Assembly (NCBI RefSeq): GCF_937934665.1
Contig: NZ_CALGYW010000065.1
Coordinates: forward strand, 1 to 13,246
DNA length: 13,246 nucleotides
Source of the DNA: an uncultured Anaerococcus sp.
GTDB taxonomy: Bacteria; Bacillota; Clostridia; Tissierellales; Peptoniphilaceae
Reading direction: 5' to 3'
The notes under the pieces were generated by a model that did not search any database, was not told where the DNA came from, and saw only the letters and a program-made list of their open reading frames with translations. The position numbers and the translations under genes were made by a program. Of the stretch, positions 5,616 through 12,948 are shown piece by piece (positions within the stretch are counted from its first letter, which is position 1; the number at the start of each line of letters is the position of its first letter).

Positions 5616-7553
5616 ATGGGCTTATCATTAGCTTACAAAATATTAAAAAATCATTTATTAAAGGGAGAGCTTAAGACTAATGAGGAAGTGGCGATAAAAA
5701 TCGACCAGACTCTAACCCAAGATTCTACAGGTACAATGGCTTATCTCCAGCTAGAAGCAATGGATATCAGAGACGTATCGACAGAAAATTCTGTGGCCTA
5801 TATAGACCACAATATTTTGCAAGCAGGTTTTGAAAATGCTGACGACCACGAGTTCATCAAGTCTGCTGCAAATAAGTTTGGTATCAAATTTTCAAAGGCA
5901 GGTGCAGGAATTTGCCACCAGGTAAATCTCGAACAATTTGCCAAACCAGGCGACACTCTTCTTGGCTCTGATTCCCACACACCGACAGGCGGCGGCATGG
6001 GCGAACTTGCCATAGGGGCTGGCGGTCTTGAGGTGGCTGTTGCTATGGCCAAGGGCTTTTATTTTCTCAAAGTCCCAAAGATATATAGGGTAAATCTTAC
6101 TAATTCCCTAAATCCTTCTGCCAACGCCAAGGACGTAATTCTTTATATTTTAGGAAGGCTTACAGTCAAGGGCGGGACAGGCTACATAATGGAATATACA
6201 GGTCCTGGTGTGAGATCACTTTCTGTCACAGATAGGGCAACTATTTGTAATATGGGGGCAGAACTTGGTGCGACCACTTCGATTTTCCCATCAGACGAAA
6301 ACACAAAGGCTTATCTAAAAAGTCAGGGCAGGGAAGAAGATTATATCGAGCTTAGCGCTGATCCTGATGCTTTTTATGACGAAACTATTGAAATTGACCT
6401 TGGAGAAATCAAGCCTGCTGTAGCTAAACCACATTTCCCTGACCAATATTCAGAAATAAAAGATCTTGGAAAAATTAAGCTAGACCAGGTTGCAATTGGG
6501 TCTTGCACAAATTCTTCTTATATGGATTTGATGAAGGTTGCGGCAATTCTTGATGGCAAAAGAGTCCATCCGGACGTATCTCTTGTAATTTCACCAGGCT
6601 CTGCGACAATTTTAGAGAAAATTTCTGAAAATGGAGCATTAGCTACAATGATAAAGGCTGGAGCGAGAATCCTTGAATCTGGCTGTGGGCCTTGCATAGG
6701 CATGGGTCAAGCTCCAAAATCAGGTGGAGTTTCCCTAAGGAGCTTTAACAGGAATTTCAAGGGTAGATCTGGAACAGCTGATGCAAATGTCTACCTTGCA
6801 AGCCCAGAAACCTGCGCGGTAAGTGCTATTTTAGGCTATATTGCGGACCCATCTGAAATAGAATATAAGGAATATTTTGATAAGGATGTTTCTTTTAACC
6901 ACACCCAAGCATATTTTATAGAGCCAGAAAAAGATTTGTCAAAAAGAATCAAGGAAACTGTCAAGGGTAAGAACATCAAGCCCTTCCCAAGGGCAGAAAA
7001 GGCTAGTGACATTGACAAAAAGGTAATTTATAAGGCAGGTGACGGGATTACTACAGATGATATTTGTCCGTCAAATGCTCATCTTTTACCATTTAGGTCA
7101 AATATTGAATATCTTTCAAGCTTTGCCTTCACAACAAAAATCGACGATTTCAAGAAAAGATGTCAAGATAATGACGGAGGCATAATTGTGGCAGGAGAAA
7201 ACTACGGTCAAGGCTCATCCAGAGAACACGCCGCTCTCATTCCGCTATTTTTGGGGATCAAGGCTGTTGTTGCCAAATCTTTTGCAAGAATTCACAGGTC
7301 AAACCTTATAAACAACGCAATCTTGCCCCTTGTTTTCGAAAATGAAGGAGACTATGAAAAAATATCCGAATTTGACCAGATAAAAATTTCCAATATGGAG
7401 AATTCAATCAAAACAGGCGAATTTATCCTGGAAGATTTGACCAAGAATATAAAAATTAAACTTAAGGGAGATTTTTCTGACAGAGAAAAGGAAATTCTTC
7501 TTGAAGGTGGATATTTAAACTACGCCAAGAACCTAGATTTGGAGGAAAAATGA
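5616..7553 (+). CDS. acn: Aconitate hydratase (aconitase), single-chain
   Basis: Aconitase isomerises citrate to isocitrate through cis-aconitate with a 4Fe-4S cluster, in the cytoplasm. At 645 aa it is the shorter single-chain type (mitochondrial-like/Aquifex-type), with the swivel domain fused at the C-terminus, unlike the two-subunit LeuC/LeuD. Visible motifs: SDSHTPTGGGMGELAIGAGG (about 118-137), cluster cysteines C297 (GSCTNSSY), C357 and C360 (SGCGPCIGMG), SGTADANVYLASPETCA in the third domain, and GQGSSREHAAL (about 531) in the swivel domain, which supplies active-site Ser and Arg. ATG 5616 follows AAAGGAG with good spacing. Its stop overlaps the start of the isocitrate dehydrogenase gene in ATGA, so the two are translationally coupled. 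The product feeds isocitrate directly to its neighbour. Confidence 0.96.
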   Translation: MGLSLAYKILKNHLLKGELKTNEEVAIKIDQTLTQDSTGTMAYLQLEAMDIRDVSTENSVAYIDHNILQAGFENADDHEFIKSAANKFGIKFSKAGAGICHQVNLEQFAKPGDTLLGSDSHTPTGGGMGELAIGAGGLEVAVAMAKGFYFLKVPKIYRVNLTNSLNPSANAKDVILYILGRLTVKGGTGYIMEYTGPGVRSLSVTDRATICNMGAELGATTSIFPSDENTKAYLKSQGREEDYIELSADPDAFYDETIEIDLGEIKPAVAKPHFPDQYSEIKDLGKIKLDQVAIGSCTNSSYMDLMKVAAILDGKRVHPDVSLVISPGSATILEKISENGALATMIKAGARILESGCGPCIGMGQAPKSGGVSLRSFNRNFKGRSGTADANVYLASPETCAVSAILGYIADPSEIEYKEYFDKDVSFNHTQAYFIEPEKDLSKRIKETVKGKNIKPFPRAEKASDIDKKVIYKAGDGITTDDICPSNAHLLPFRSNIEYLSSFAFTTKIDDFKKRCQDNDGGIIVAGENYGQGSSREHAALIPLFLGIKAVVAKSFARIHRSNLINNAILPLVFENEGDYEKISEFDQIKISNMENSIKTGEFILEDLTKNIKIKLKGDFSDREKEILLEGGYLNYAKNLDLEEK

Positions 7554-8548
7554 AAATTACACTGATAAAGGGCGACGGAATTGGGCCAGAAATCACAGAG
7601 GCCATGAAAAAAATTGCATCCGCTCTAAAGATAGACATAGAATTTGAAGAAATAAACGCAGGCCTTTCGGTTTTTGAAGAGGAAGGCGTCTACATTCCCC
7701 AAAGTCTTTTTGATTCCATAAGGGAAAATAAAATCGCAATCAAAGGGCCAATTACAACCCCTATCGGCCACGGTTTTAGGTCTATAAATGTGGAACTTAG
7801 GAAGAAATTCGACCTTTTTGCCAATATCAGGCCAATCAAGGCCCCAGGCCCTTTGAGATTAAAATTTGACGGTGTAGACATGGTAATTTTTAGGGAAAAT
7901 ACCGAAGACCTCTACGCCGGAATTGAAGAGCAAATTTCCCCCAACGAAGCCCATTCTATCAAGGTAATCACCAGAGAAAAATCTCAAAGGATAATTGAAA
8001 AAGCCTTTGAATTTGCAAGAAAAAATGATAGAAAAAAGGTCAGCATAATCACAAAAGCAAACATAATGAAGCTTTCTGACGGGCTTTTCCTTGAAGTTGG
8101 CAGGGAAGTTGCTCAAAAATATCCAGATATAGAATTTGAAGAGCTCTTAGTTGACAACACCGCCATGCAAATGGTCATGAATCCTGGACGTTTTGACGTA
8201 ATCGTGACAGAAAATCTTTACGGAGACATTTTATCAGATCTTGGAGCTGGTCTTGTAGGCGGACTTGGCCTTATGCCTGGAGTAAACAAGGGCAAGGACA
8301 TTGCAATTTACGAATCTATCCACGGATCTGCCCCAGATATAGCAGGGAAAAATTTGGCAAATCCGATTGCCATGATCCTCACATTTTGCCTCCTTCTTGA
8401 TGATATAGGAGAAAAAGACCATGCAGAAAATATCAGAAAAGCCATCTACAAAACCCTGGCTGATAAGAATAATTATACAAGAGATTTGGGCGGAGAAAAC
8501 ACCACAACAGGCATTACCGATTCCATAATTTCGAACTTAGGATCTTGA
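7550..8548 (+). CDS. icd: Isocitrate dehydrogenase, NAD-type
   Basis: This enzyme oxidatively decarboxylates isocitrate to 2-oxoglutarate. It is a 332-aa member of the isocitrate/isopropylmalate dehydrogenase family, close to the short NAD-IDH length. Motifs: GDGIGPEI at the N-terminus, FRENTEDLYAGIE (about 114-126; the acid after NTE favours IDH over isopropylmalate dehydrogenase), NLYGDILSDLGAGLVGGLGL with the metal-binding aspartates, and HGSAPDIAGKNLANP. D263-I264 stand where NADP enzymes have Lys-Tyr, so NAD is the expected cofactor. The start overlaps the aconitase stop by 4 nt, and the citrate synthase ATG follows after 1 nt. Position between aconitase and citrate synthase settles the substrate as isocitrate. 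Homoisocitrate or isopropylmalate is possible by family but unlikely by context. Confidence 0.93.
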   Translation: MKITLIKGDGIGPEITEAMKKIASALKIDIEFEEINAGLSVFEEEGVYIPQSLFDSIRENKIAIKGPITTPIGHGFRSINVELRKKFDLFANIRPIKAPGPLRLKFDGVDMVIFRENTEDLYAGIEEQISPNEAHSIKVITREKSQRIIEKAFEFARKNDRKKVSIITKANIMKLSDGLFLEVGREVAQKYPDIEFEELLVDNTAMQMVMNPGRFDVIVTENLYGDILSDLGAGLVGGLGLMPGVNKGKDIAIYESIHGSAPDIAGKNLANPIAMILTFCLLLDDIGEKDHAENIRKAIYKTLADKNNYTRDLGGENTTTGITDSIISNLGS

Positions 8549-8549
8549 T

Positions 8550-9902
8550 ATGGGAAAGTTTTTAGAAGAAAAAATAAAAATATATGCCGATGAGATTGAA
8601 AAAGCAACGATCATTGATAAGGAAATTTACGAAAAATATGCCATAAAAAGAGGGCTAAGAAACCAAAATGGAACGGGAGTCCTAGTTGGAGTGACCAAGG
8701 TTGGGGATGTTTGCGGTTATAAAATAGAAAATGGAAAGAAAATCCCAGCCGAGGGCGAACTTTTTTATAGGGGTTACCCTCTAACAGCCATGGTCCACGA
8801 TATAGAAGTATCACACAGACTAGGATTTGAAGAAGTGATTTATCTTTTGCTTTTTGATAAGCTTGCAAAAGAAAAAGAATTAGAATATTTCAAAAAAGTC
8901 CTAGCCCAAAATCGCAAGCTTCCGGCCTATTTTATAGAGGATGCCATCCTTAAAGTGCCGGGAGCGGATATTATGAATAAGATGATGAGGGCCATGCTCG
9001 CTCTTTATACCTATGATGAAAATCCTGATTGTACCGAGACCTCAAATGTCCTAAGACAATCCCTATCCCTAATTTCTAAGGTGCCACTTTTAGTGATTTA
9101 TTCCTACCAGGTCAAAATCCACAAATTTGATAACAAGTCACTTGTAATCCACAATCCTGACCCAGAAAAATCTATAGCAGAAAATATCCTAGCTATGCTA
9201 AGGGTAGATCAAAATTACACAAGGGAAGAAGCGGAAATCTTAGACCTCCTTCTGATAATTCATGCCGAACACGGGGGCGGAAATAATTCAGCCTTTGCAA
9301 CCCACGTAGTATCCTCGTCTGGGACAGACTCCTACTCGGCCATGGCAGCAGGACTTGCATCTCTTAAGGGGCCAAGGCATGGAGGAGCAAACATAAAAGT
9401 CGCAAAGATGCTTGATAATATCAAGGAAAATGTCAAAGACAGAGAAGATAAGAAAGAGATAAAATCCTATCTAGAAAAAATCCTAGACAAAAAAGCCTTT
9501 GATAATGAGGGCTTGATTTATGGCCTAGGCCATGCAGTCTACACCTTATCAGACCCAAGAGCAGTTTTACTTAAGGAAAAAGCAAGAGACCTTGCCAAAA
9601 TAAAGGGAAGAGAAGCTGACTTTTTCTTTGTAGAGAATGTAGAAAAAATCGGACAAAAACTAATAATGGAAAAATTTAAGAAATCCTACCCACCATGCGC
9701 CAACGTCGATTTGTATTCAGGTCTGGTCTACGATATGCTAAAAATCCCAAGAGAACTTTTTCTGCCAATCTTTGCCATAGCAAGAACGGTAGGCTGGCAA
9801 GCCCACAGACTAGAACAAATTGCCGATAAAAAAATAATAAGACCAGCATATCTATCCCTAAGTGATAGGAAAGAATACATAGATGTGGATAAGAGAAAAT
9901 AA
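8550..9902 (+). CDS. gltA: Citrate synthase (citrate/2-methylcitrate synthase family)
   Basis: It condenses oxaloacetate with acetyl-CoA to citrate, the first step of the route completed by the two genes before it. It has 450 aa, with the Si-type fold signatures: GELFYRGYPL near the N-terminus, HAEHGGGNNS (H241 as the first catalytic His), KGPRHGGAN, GLGHAVYTLSDPRA (H328) and ANVDLYSGLVY (D387), then the C-terminal ARTVGWQAHRLEQ. The catalytic His-His-Asp set is complete. The ATG lies 1 nt after the preceding stop, with TAGGA (8538-8542) inside the upstream gene as ribosome binding site. It closes the operon and is followed by a terminator. Some anaerobic Firmicutes use the unrelated Re-type citrate synthase instead; this one is not that type. 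Methylcitrate activity is a family possibility without supporting neighbours. Confidence 0.94.
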   Translation: MGKFLEEKIKIYADEIEKATIIDKEIYEKYAIKRGLRNQNGTGVLVGVTKVGDVCGYKIENGKKIPAEGELFYRGYPLTAMVHDIEVSHRLGFEEVIYLLLFDKLAKEKELEYFKKVLAQNRKLPAYFIEDAILKVPGADIMNKMMRAMLALYTYDENPDCTETSNVLRQSLSLISKVPLLVIYSYQVKIHKFDNKSLVIHNPDPEKSIAENILAMLRVDQNYTREEAEILDLLLIIHAEHGGGNNSAFATHVVSSSGTDSYSAMAAGLASLKGPRHGGANIKVAKMLDNIKENVKDREDKKEIKSYLEKILDKKAFDNEGLIYGLGHAVYTLSDPRAVLLKEKARDLAKIKGREADFFFVENVEKIGQKLIMEKFKKSYPPCANVDLYSGLVYDMLKIPRELFLPIFAIARTVGWQAHRLEQIADKKIIRPAYLSLSDRKEYIDVDKRK

Positions 9903-9915
9903 AAATAAATCAGAT

Positions 9916-9947
9916 AAAAGAGTAAAGTGTGAATCTTTGCTCTTTTT
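9916..9947 (+). terminator. Terminator of the aconitase operon
   Basis: AAAAGAGTAAAG (9916-9927) pairs with CTTTGCTCTTTT (9935-9946), with one G-U pair and a 7-nt loop, and ends in Ts. It follows the citrate synthase stop by 13 nt. A second, longer-range repeat (TAAAGTGTGAAT 9923-9934 with ATTTACACTTTA 9985-9996) shares part of the 5' arm. Confidence 0.8.
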
Positions 9948-10044
9948 AAATGTTTATTTTGAACGATTTTTATTTTTATTCTGAATTTACACTTTAATAA
10001 GCCTGTTAAAAATAAATTAATAGAATTTATTACGGAAAAGATAC

Positions 10045-10073
10045 TTGACAAAAGATTATCAATATGAAATAAT
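10045..10073 (+). promoter_or_regulatory. Sigma-A promoter of the flavin lipoprotein/reductase gene
   Basis: A consensus TTGACA (10045-10050), a 17-bp spacer and AATAAT (10068-10073) form the likely promoter. An overlapping TATAAT at 10073-10078 is closer to consensus but sits 22 bp from the -35. Transcription would begin near 10080-10085, inside the palindrome described separately. Confidence 0.65.
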
Positions 10074-10076
10074 ATA

Positions 10077-10102
10077 ATAGAATATTCTATCGATATATTC
10101 TA
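10077..10102. promoter_or_regulatory. Palindromic operator-like site (TAGAAT/ATTCTA half-sites)
   Basis: A perfect 14-bp palindrome ATAGAATATTCTAT lies at 10077-10090, and a further ATTCTA at 10097-10102. One more TAGAAT lies upstream of the promoter at 10021-10026, within another inverted repeat (AATAAATT 10011-10018 with AATTTATT 10024-10031). The palindrome sits over the expected start of transcription, a standard repressor position. A TetR-family regulator encoded directly downstream of the operon is the obvious candidate; that link is inference. Confidence 0.5.
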
Positions 10103-10126
10103 GTAAAATATTTTTATGGAGGGAAA

Positions 10127-10582
10127 ATGAAGTCGAAGAAGTTATTAGCTGGACTTTTATCGTTATCAATTTTATTTGCTAGTGCTTGTAGCAATGATGT
10201 GGAAAGTCCTAAGGAAGAAACGAAGACAGAAGAAAAAGCAGTTGAGAAAGCTAGATCCAACTCTGGAACGTTTGAAGGTGTTGGTAAGGGGCTTAATGGA
10301 GATGTAAAAATTGAGCTTACATATGAAGATGGCGAGATTAAGGATGTAAAGGTTGTAGAACATAAAGAGTCTGAGGGAATTGCAGATCCAGCCTTGGAAC
10401 AAATACCTGCAAAGATTGTGGAAGAACAAAATATAAATGTTGATACAGTTTCAGGTGCTACCGTCACATCAACAGCCATCATAGATGCTGTAAAACAAGC
10501 CTTGGAAGCAGCTGGCGCCAATGCTGATGATTTTATTAAAGAAGCAGAAGAGACAAGCAAAGAAGGCCAAACTATAGAATAA
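10127..10582 (+). CDS. FMN-binding domain lipoprotein (N-terminal half of a split flavin reductase)
   Basis: This 151-aa product begins with a lipoprotein signal peptide: basic MKSKK, a hydrophobic core, and lipobox ASAC with acylated C21. After a charged linker (about 24-45) comes an FMN_bind domain (about 47-130) with the motif VDTVSGATVTS. T112 is the residue that the flavin transferase ApbE would link covalently to FMN. It should sit on the outer face of the membrane and carry electrons. ATG 10127 has GGAGGG just upstream (10118-10123). In homologous enzymes the domain is fused to an FAD_binding_2 reductase domain. Here TAA 10580 ends it, and the FAD domain continues in the same frame immediately after. 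The truncated protein could still fold as a stand-alone extracellular flavin carrier, but its catalytic partner domain is lost unless another copy exists. Confidence 0.85.
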   Translation: MKSKKLLAGLLSLSILFASACSNDVESPKEETKTEEKAVEKARSNSGTFEGVGKGLNGDVKIELTYEDGEIKDVKVVEHKESEGIADPALEQIPAKIVEEQNINVDTVSGATVTSTAIIDAVKQALEAAGANADDFIKEAEETSKEGQTIE

Positions 10583-12076
10583 GAATATGATGTTGTAGTT
10601 GTTGGTGGCGGTGGATCAGGTCTTGCAGCTGCAGTGGCAGCCTTAGAAGAAGATGCAAGCGTACTTGTCCTAGAAAAAATGCCGGCTGTTGGCGGGTCAA
10701 CTATTATAGCTGGTGGCCAATATAACGCAGTAGATAAGCCAAGACAAGAAAAAATGCCTATGAGAAAGGATACTTTCGAGTCTGTAAAATCATATTATGA
10801 AGAAGAAGCAAAAAATGACCTTCATCAAGAGCTTATGGATAAGCTTAAGGACCAAGTTTCTGAGTACGAAAAAGGCGATATGGAAACTACCTTTGATTCT
10901 GTAGAACTGCACGCCCTACAAACCTACAGGGGCGGTGATTATGTTGGCGATTTAAATCTTATCTATCAATTCACAAAGGGAGCTGAAGAATCTGTAGGCA
11001 TCCTTGAAGGCTTGGGAGTAGACTTTGTTGATGAAGTCTTCACCGTTACAGGCGCCCTATGGCCAAGAACTCACCAATTCGTAAAACCTCTTACAACTGG
11101 CCCAATTGAAGCTTATATGGAACACATTGAAAAGGCTGGAGACAAGGCAGAAATCATGTATGAAGCTGCAGCTGAAAAGCTAATTGTAGAAGACGGCAAG
11201 GTTGTAGGTGTAGAAGCTAAACAAGGAAACGACAAGATAATTGCAAGAGCAAAAAACGGCGTAGTAATGGCTACAGGTGGGTTTGCTAGAAATAGTGAAC
11301 TTGTCAAAAAATATGGCATCCACTGGGAAGGCTTGGAAGAACTTGGCTCTACAAATGCTGTAAGTGCAACAGGTGACGGCATAATCATGGGCGAAGAAGT
11401 AGGAGCAAACCTAGTAGGTATGGAATGGATCCAACTTCTACCAGTAGGCGATCCTGAAACAGGAGGCATGCAAGGAAATATTTCTATAAACGCTGCAAAC
11501 CAACTATTTGTAAACAACCAAGGCAAGAGATTTGTGGCAGAAGATGAAAGAAGAGATGTCCTAACTCAAGGACTAATGGAACAAGATGGCAAGGAAATGT
11601 GGATCTTACACAATGCTCACGAATATACAGACGAAACAGTTAAAAACGACTTCAACGAAGAGATAGGAGACCTTGTAGAAAAAGGTGTAGCTGTAAAGGG
11701 TGACACCATAGAAGAATTAGCTGAAGCTATGGGAGTTTCTCCAGAAAACCTAAGAGCAACAGTTGATGATTACAACAAGGTTGTAGCAGGTGAAAAAGAA
11801 GATGATTTTGGCAAAAAATTGCTACAAGATCCTTTTGACAAGGCGCCATTCTATGCATCAAGAAGAGTACCAACAATCCACCACACCATGGGGGGACTAG
11901 AAATAAATGAACTCTGCCAAGTAGTAGATAAGGATGGAAATGTAATACCAGGATTATATGCTGCAGGAGAAGTAACAGGCGGAATCCACGGCTCAAACAG
12001 GCTAGGCGGCAACGCTATACCAGATACAGTAGTCAATGGTAGAATAGCAGGTAAGAGCGCAGCACAAAAGAAATAA
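10583..12076 (+). pseudogene. FAD-binding fumarate/urocanate reductase-like domain, cut off by in-frame stop
   Basis: This is the C-terminal half of a flavocytochrome-c/fumarate reductase-type enzyme, which passes electrons from the covalent FMN to FAD and reduces an activated C=C bond (fumarate, urocanate, acrylates and similar). It starts in frame directly after TAA 10580: YDVVVVGGGGSGLAAA is the FAD Rossmann motif, followed by EKMPAVGGSTIIAGG. Farther on, GKRFVAEDERRD, VPTIHHTMGGLEIN (catalytic-site His) and GIHGSNRLGGNA (substrate Arg) match the active-site blocks. It ends in the usual VNGRIAGKSAA. No ATG, GTG or TTG lies in frame before GTG 10634, which comes after the GGGGSG loop, so independent translation cannot make an intact FAD site. 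With the stop repaired the protein would be 649 aa, the normal fused length. The rest of the frame is open, so the lesion is a single codon. The substrate is not determinable here. Confidence 0.8.
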
Positions 12077-12080
12077 GCTA

Positions 12081-12108
12081 AAGGCACGGACACTAGCCCG
12101 TGCTTTTT
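12081..12108 (+). terminator. Terminator after the flavin reductase
   Basis: GCACGG (12084-12089) pairs with CCGTGC (12098-12103) and is followed by five Ts (12104-12108). It lies only 4 nt after the reductase stop and about 30 nt before the TetR start. Confidence 0.8.
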
Positions 12109-12137
12109 AACTTGTAAAAGTGAGGTATGCTAATATT

Positions 12138-12698
12138 ATGGGAAAAATATATGTAAGTGATAAGAAAAAGAAAATAGTAGACACCATAGCTTGCTTGGTA
12201 GATGAAAATGGCCTTAAAAATATATCGATAAAACAAATTTGTGAGGAAGCCGATATATCCATAGGCACTTTCTATCATTATTTTGAATCAAAAGATACTA
12301 TTGTCTATGATATGTTTGAAGTTTTAAATGAATATTTTTTTGACAATGAAGCTCTTATAAGGTCTCAGAAAACCTCAAAAGAAGCAGCTATATACTTTGC
12401 CAAAAGCTTCGGAGAATTTGCCGAAGAATGGGGATATTATGCTAATGTCCTCATATCAACAGCCAGGGTAAGGAAAAAACTAATATCCATACCCGACCAC
12501 GATATGTGGAATATCCTGAAATCTATTTTAGAAGAAGCTATAGAAAAAGGCGAAATATCAGATGTTTATGATGCAGATTTCTATACGGACTCAATAAAGG
12601 CGATAATCAGAGGCAGCCTATTGGAATGGATCTATAATAAAGATGACTTTGATGTGGAAGAGACAATAAGAAAAAGAGCAGAATGTTTCTTAAACTAA
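12138..12698 (+). CDS. TetR/AcrR-family transcriptional regulator
   Basis: This 186-aa DNA-binding protein is probably a repressor released by a small ligand. The N-terminal helix-turn-helix is clear: KIVDTIACLVDENGL, then SIKQICEEADISIGTFYHYF and ESKDTIVYDMFE (about 10-57). The remaining all-helical part is the variable ligand-binding and dimerisation domain, which gives no clue to the ligand. The preferred start is ATG 12138, 12 nt after GAGG (12122-12125). The GTG at 12120 overlaps that ribosome binding site and is less likely. Only 29 nt separate it from the reductase terminator and no good promoter is visible, so it may depend on read-through. Its position suggests control of the flavin reductase promoter at 10045-10102. 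Confidence 0.9.
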   Translation: MGKIYVSDKKKKIVDTIACLVDENGLKNISIKQICEEADISIGTFYHYFESKDTIVYDMFEVLNEYFFDNEALIRSQKTSKEAAIYFAKSFGEFAEEWGYYANVLISTARVRKKLISIPDHDMWNILKSILEEAIEKGEISDVYDADFYTDSIKAIIRGSLLEWIYNKDDFDVEETIRKRAECFLN

Positions 12699-12732
12699 GC
12701 TAATATATTTTTAAAATCAAAAGATAAAGACC

Positions 12733-12759
12733 AAAAGCTCTGGAAAACCAGGGCTTTTT
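12733..12759 (+). terminator. Terminator of the TetR gene
   Basis: AAAAGCTCTGG (12733-12743), loop AAAA, then CCAGGGCTTTT with a T run to 12759: an 11-bp stem with one G-U pair. The following stretch 12760-12948 holds no gene I can support. An open frame of about 32 codons ending at a TAG at 12904 has no start codon, and TTGACA at 12884-12889 lacks a good -10. Confidence 0.85.
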
Positions 12760-12948
12760 GCTTGAGCAAATGAAACTATTTGCAGATTAGGATAAAAAGA
12801 GATAAAAATCCATAAAACAGGTATTATTATTTTAAGAAAAACGGGTAAGTATTTATTGAAGGGTGCAAGGACTAAGAAGTACTTTGACAGTGTTTTAGTT
12901 TTTTAGCTAGCAAATCGATTTAGGCATAAAGAAAAGATTGGAAGACTT

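Noticed and set aside
7550..8548. 3-isopropylmalate dehydrogenase (LeuB)
   Set aside because: The NTEDLYAGIE segment and the position between aconitase and citrate synthase indicate isocitrate dehydrogenase; no leucine genes are nearby.
9728..10560. Several open frames on the minus strand and in other frames across 9.7-10.6 kb and inside all large genes
   Set aside because: They lie opposite or inside clearly recognisable genes, have no ribosome binding sites and give low-complexity proteins.
10634..12076. FAD-domain protein starting at GTG 10634
   Set aside because: The start lies behind the GGGGSG nucleotide-binding loop and has no ribosome binding site, so the product could not bind FAD normally.
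12120..12137. GTG 12120 as start of the TetR gene
   Set aside because: It overlaps the GAGG used as ribosome binding site for ATG 12138 and adds residues before the usual TetR start.
12800..12906. Small protein of about 32 codons ending at 12906
   Set aside because: It has no start codon or ribosome binding site and no recognisable motif.
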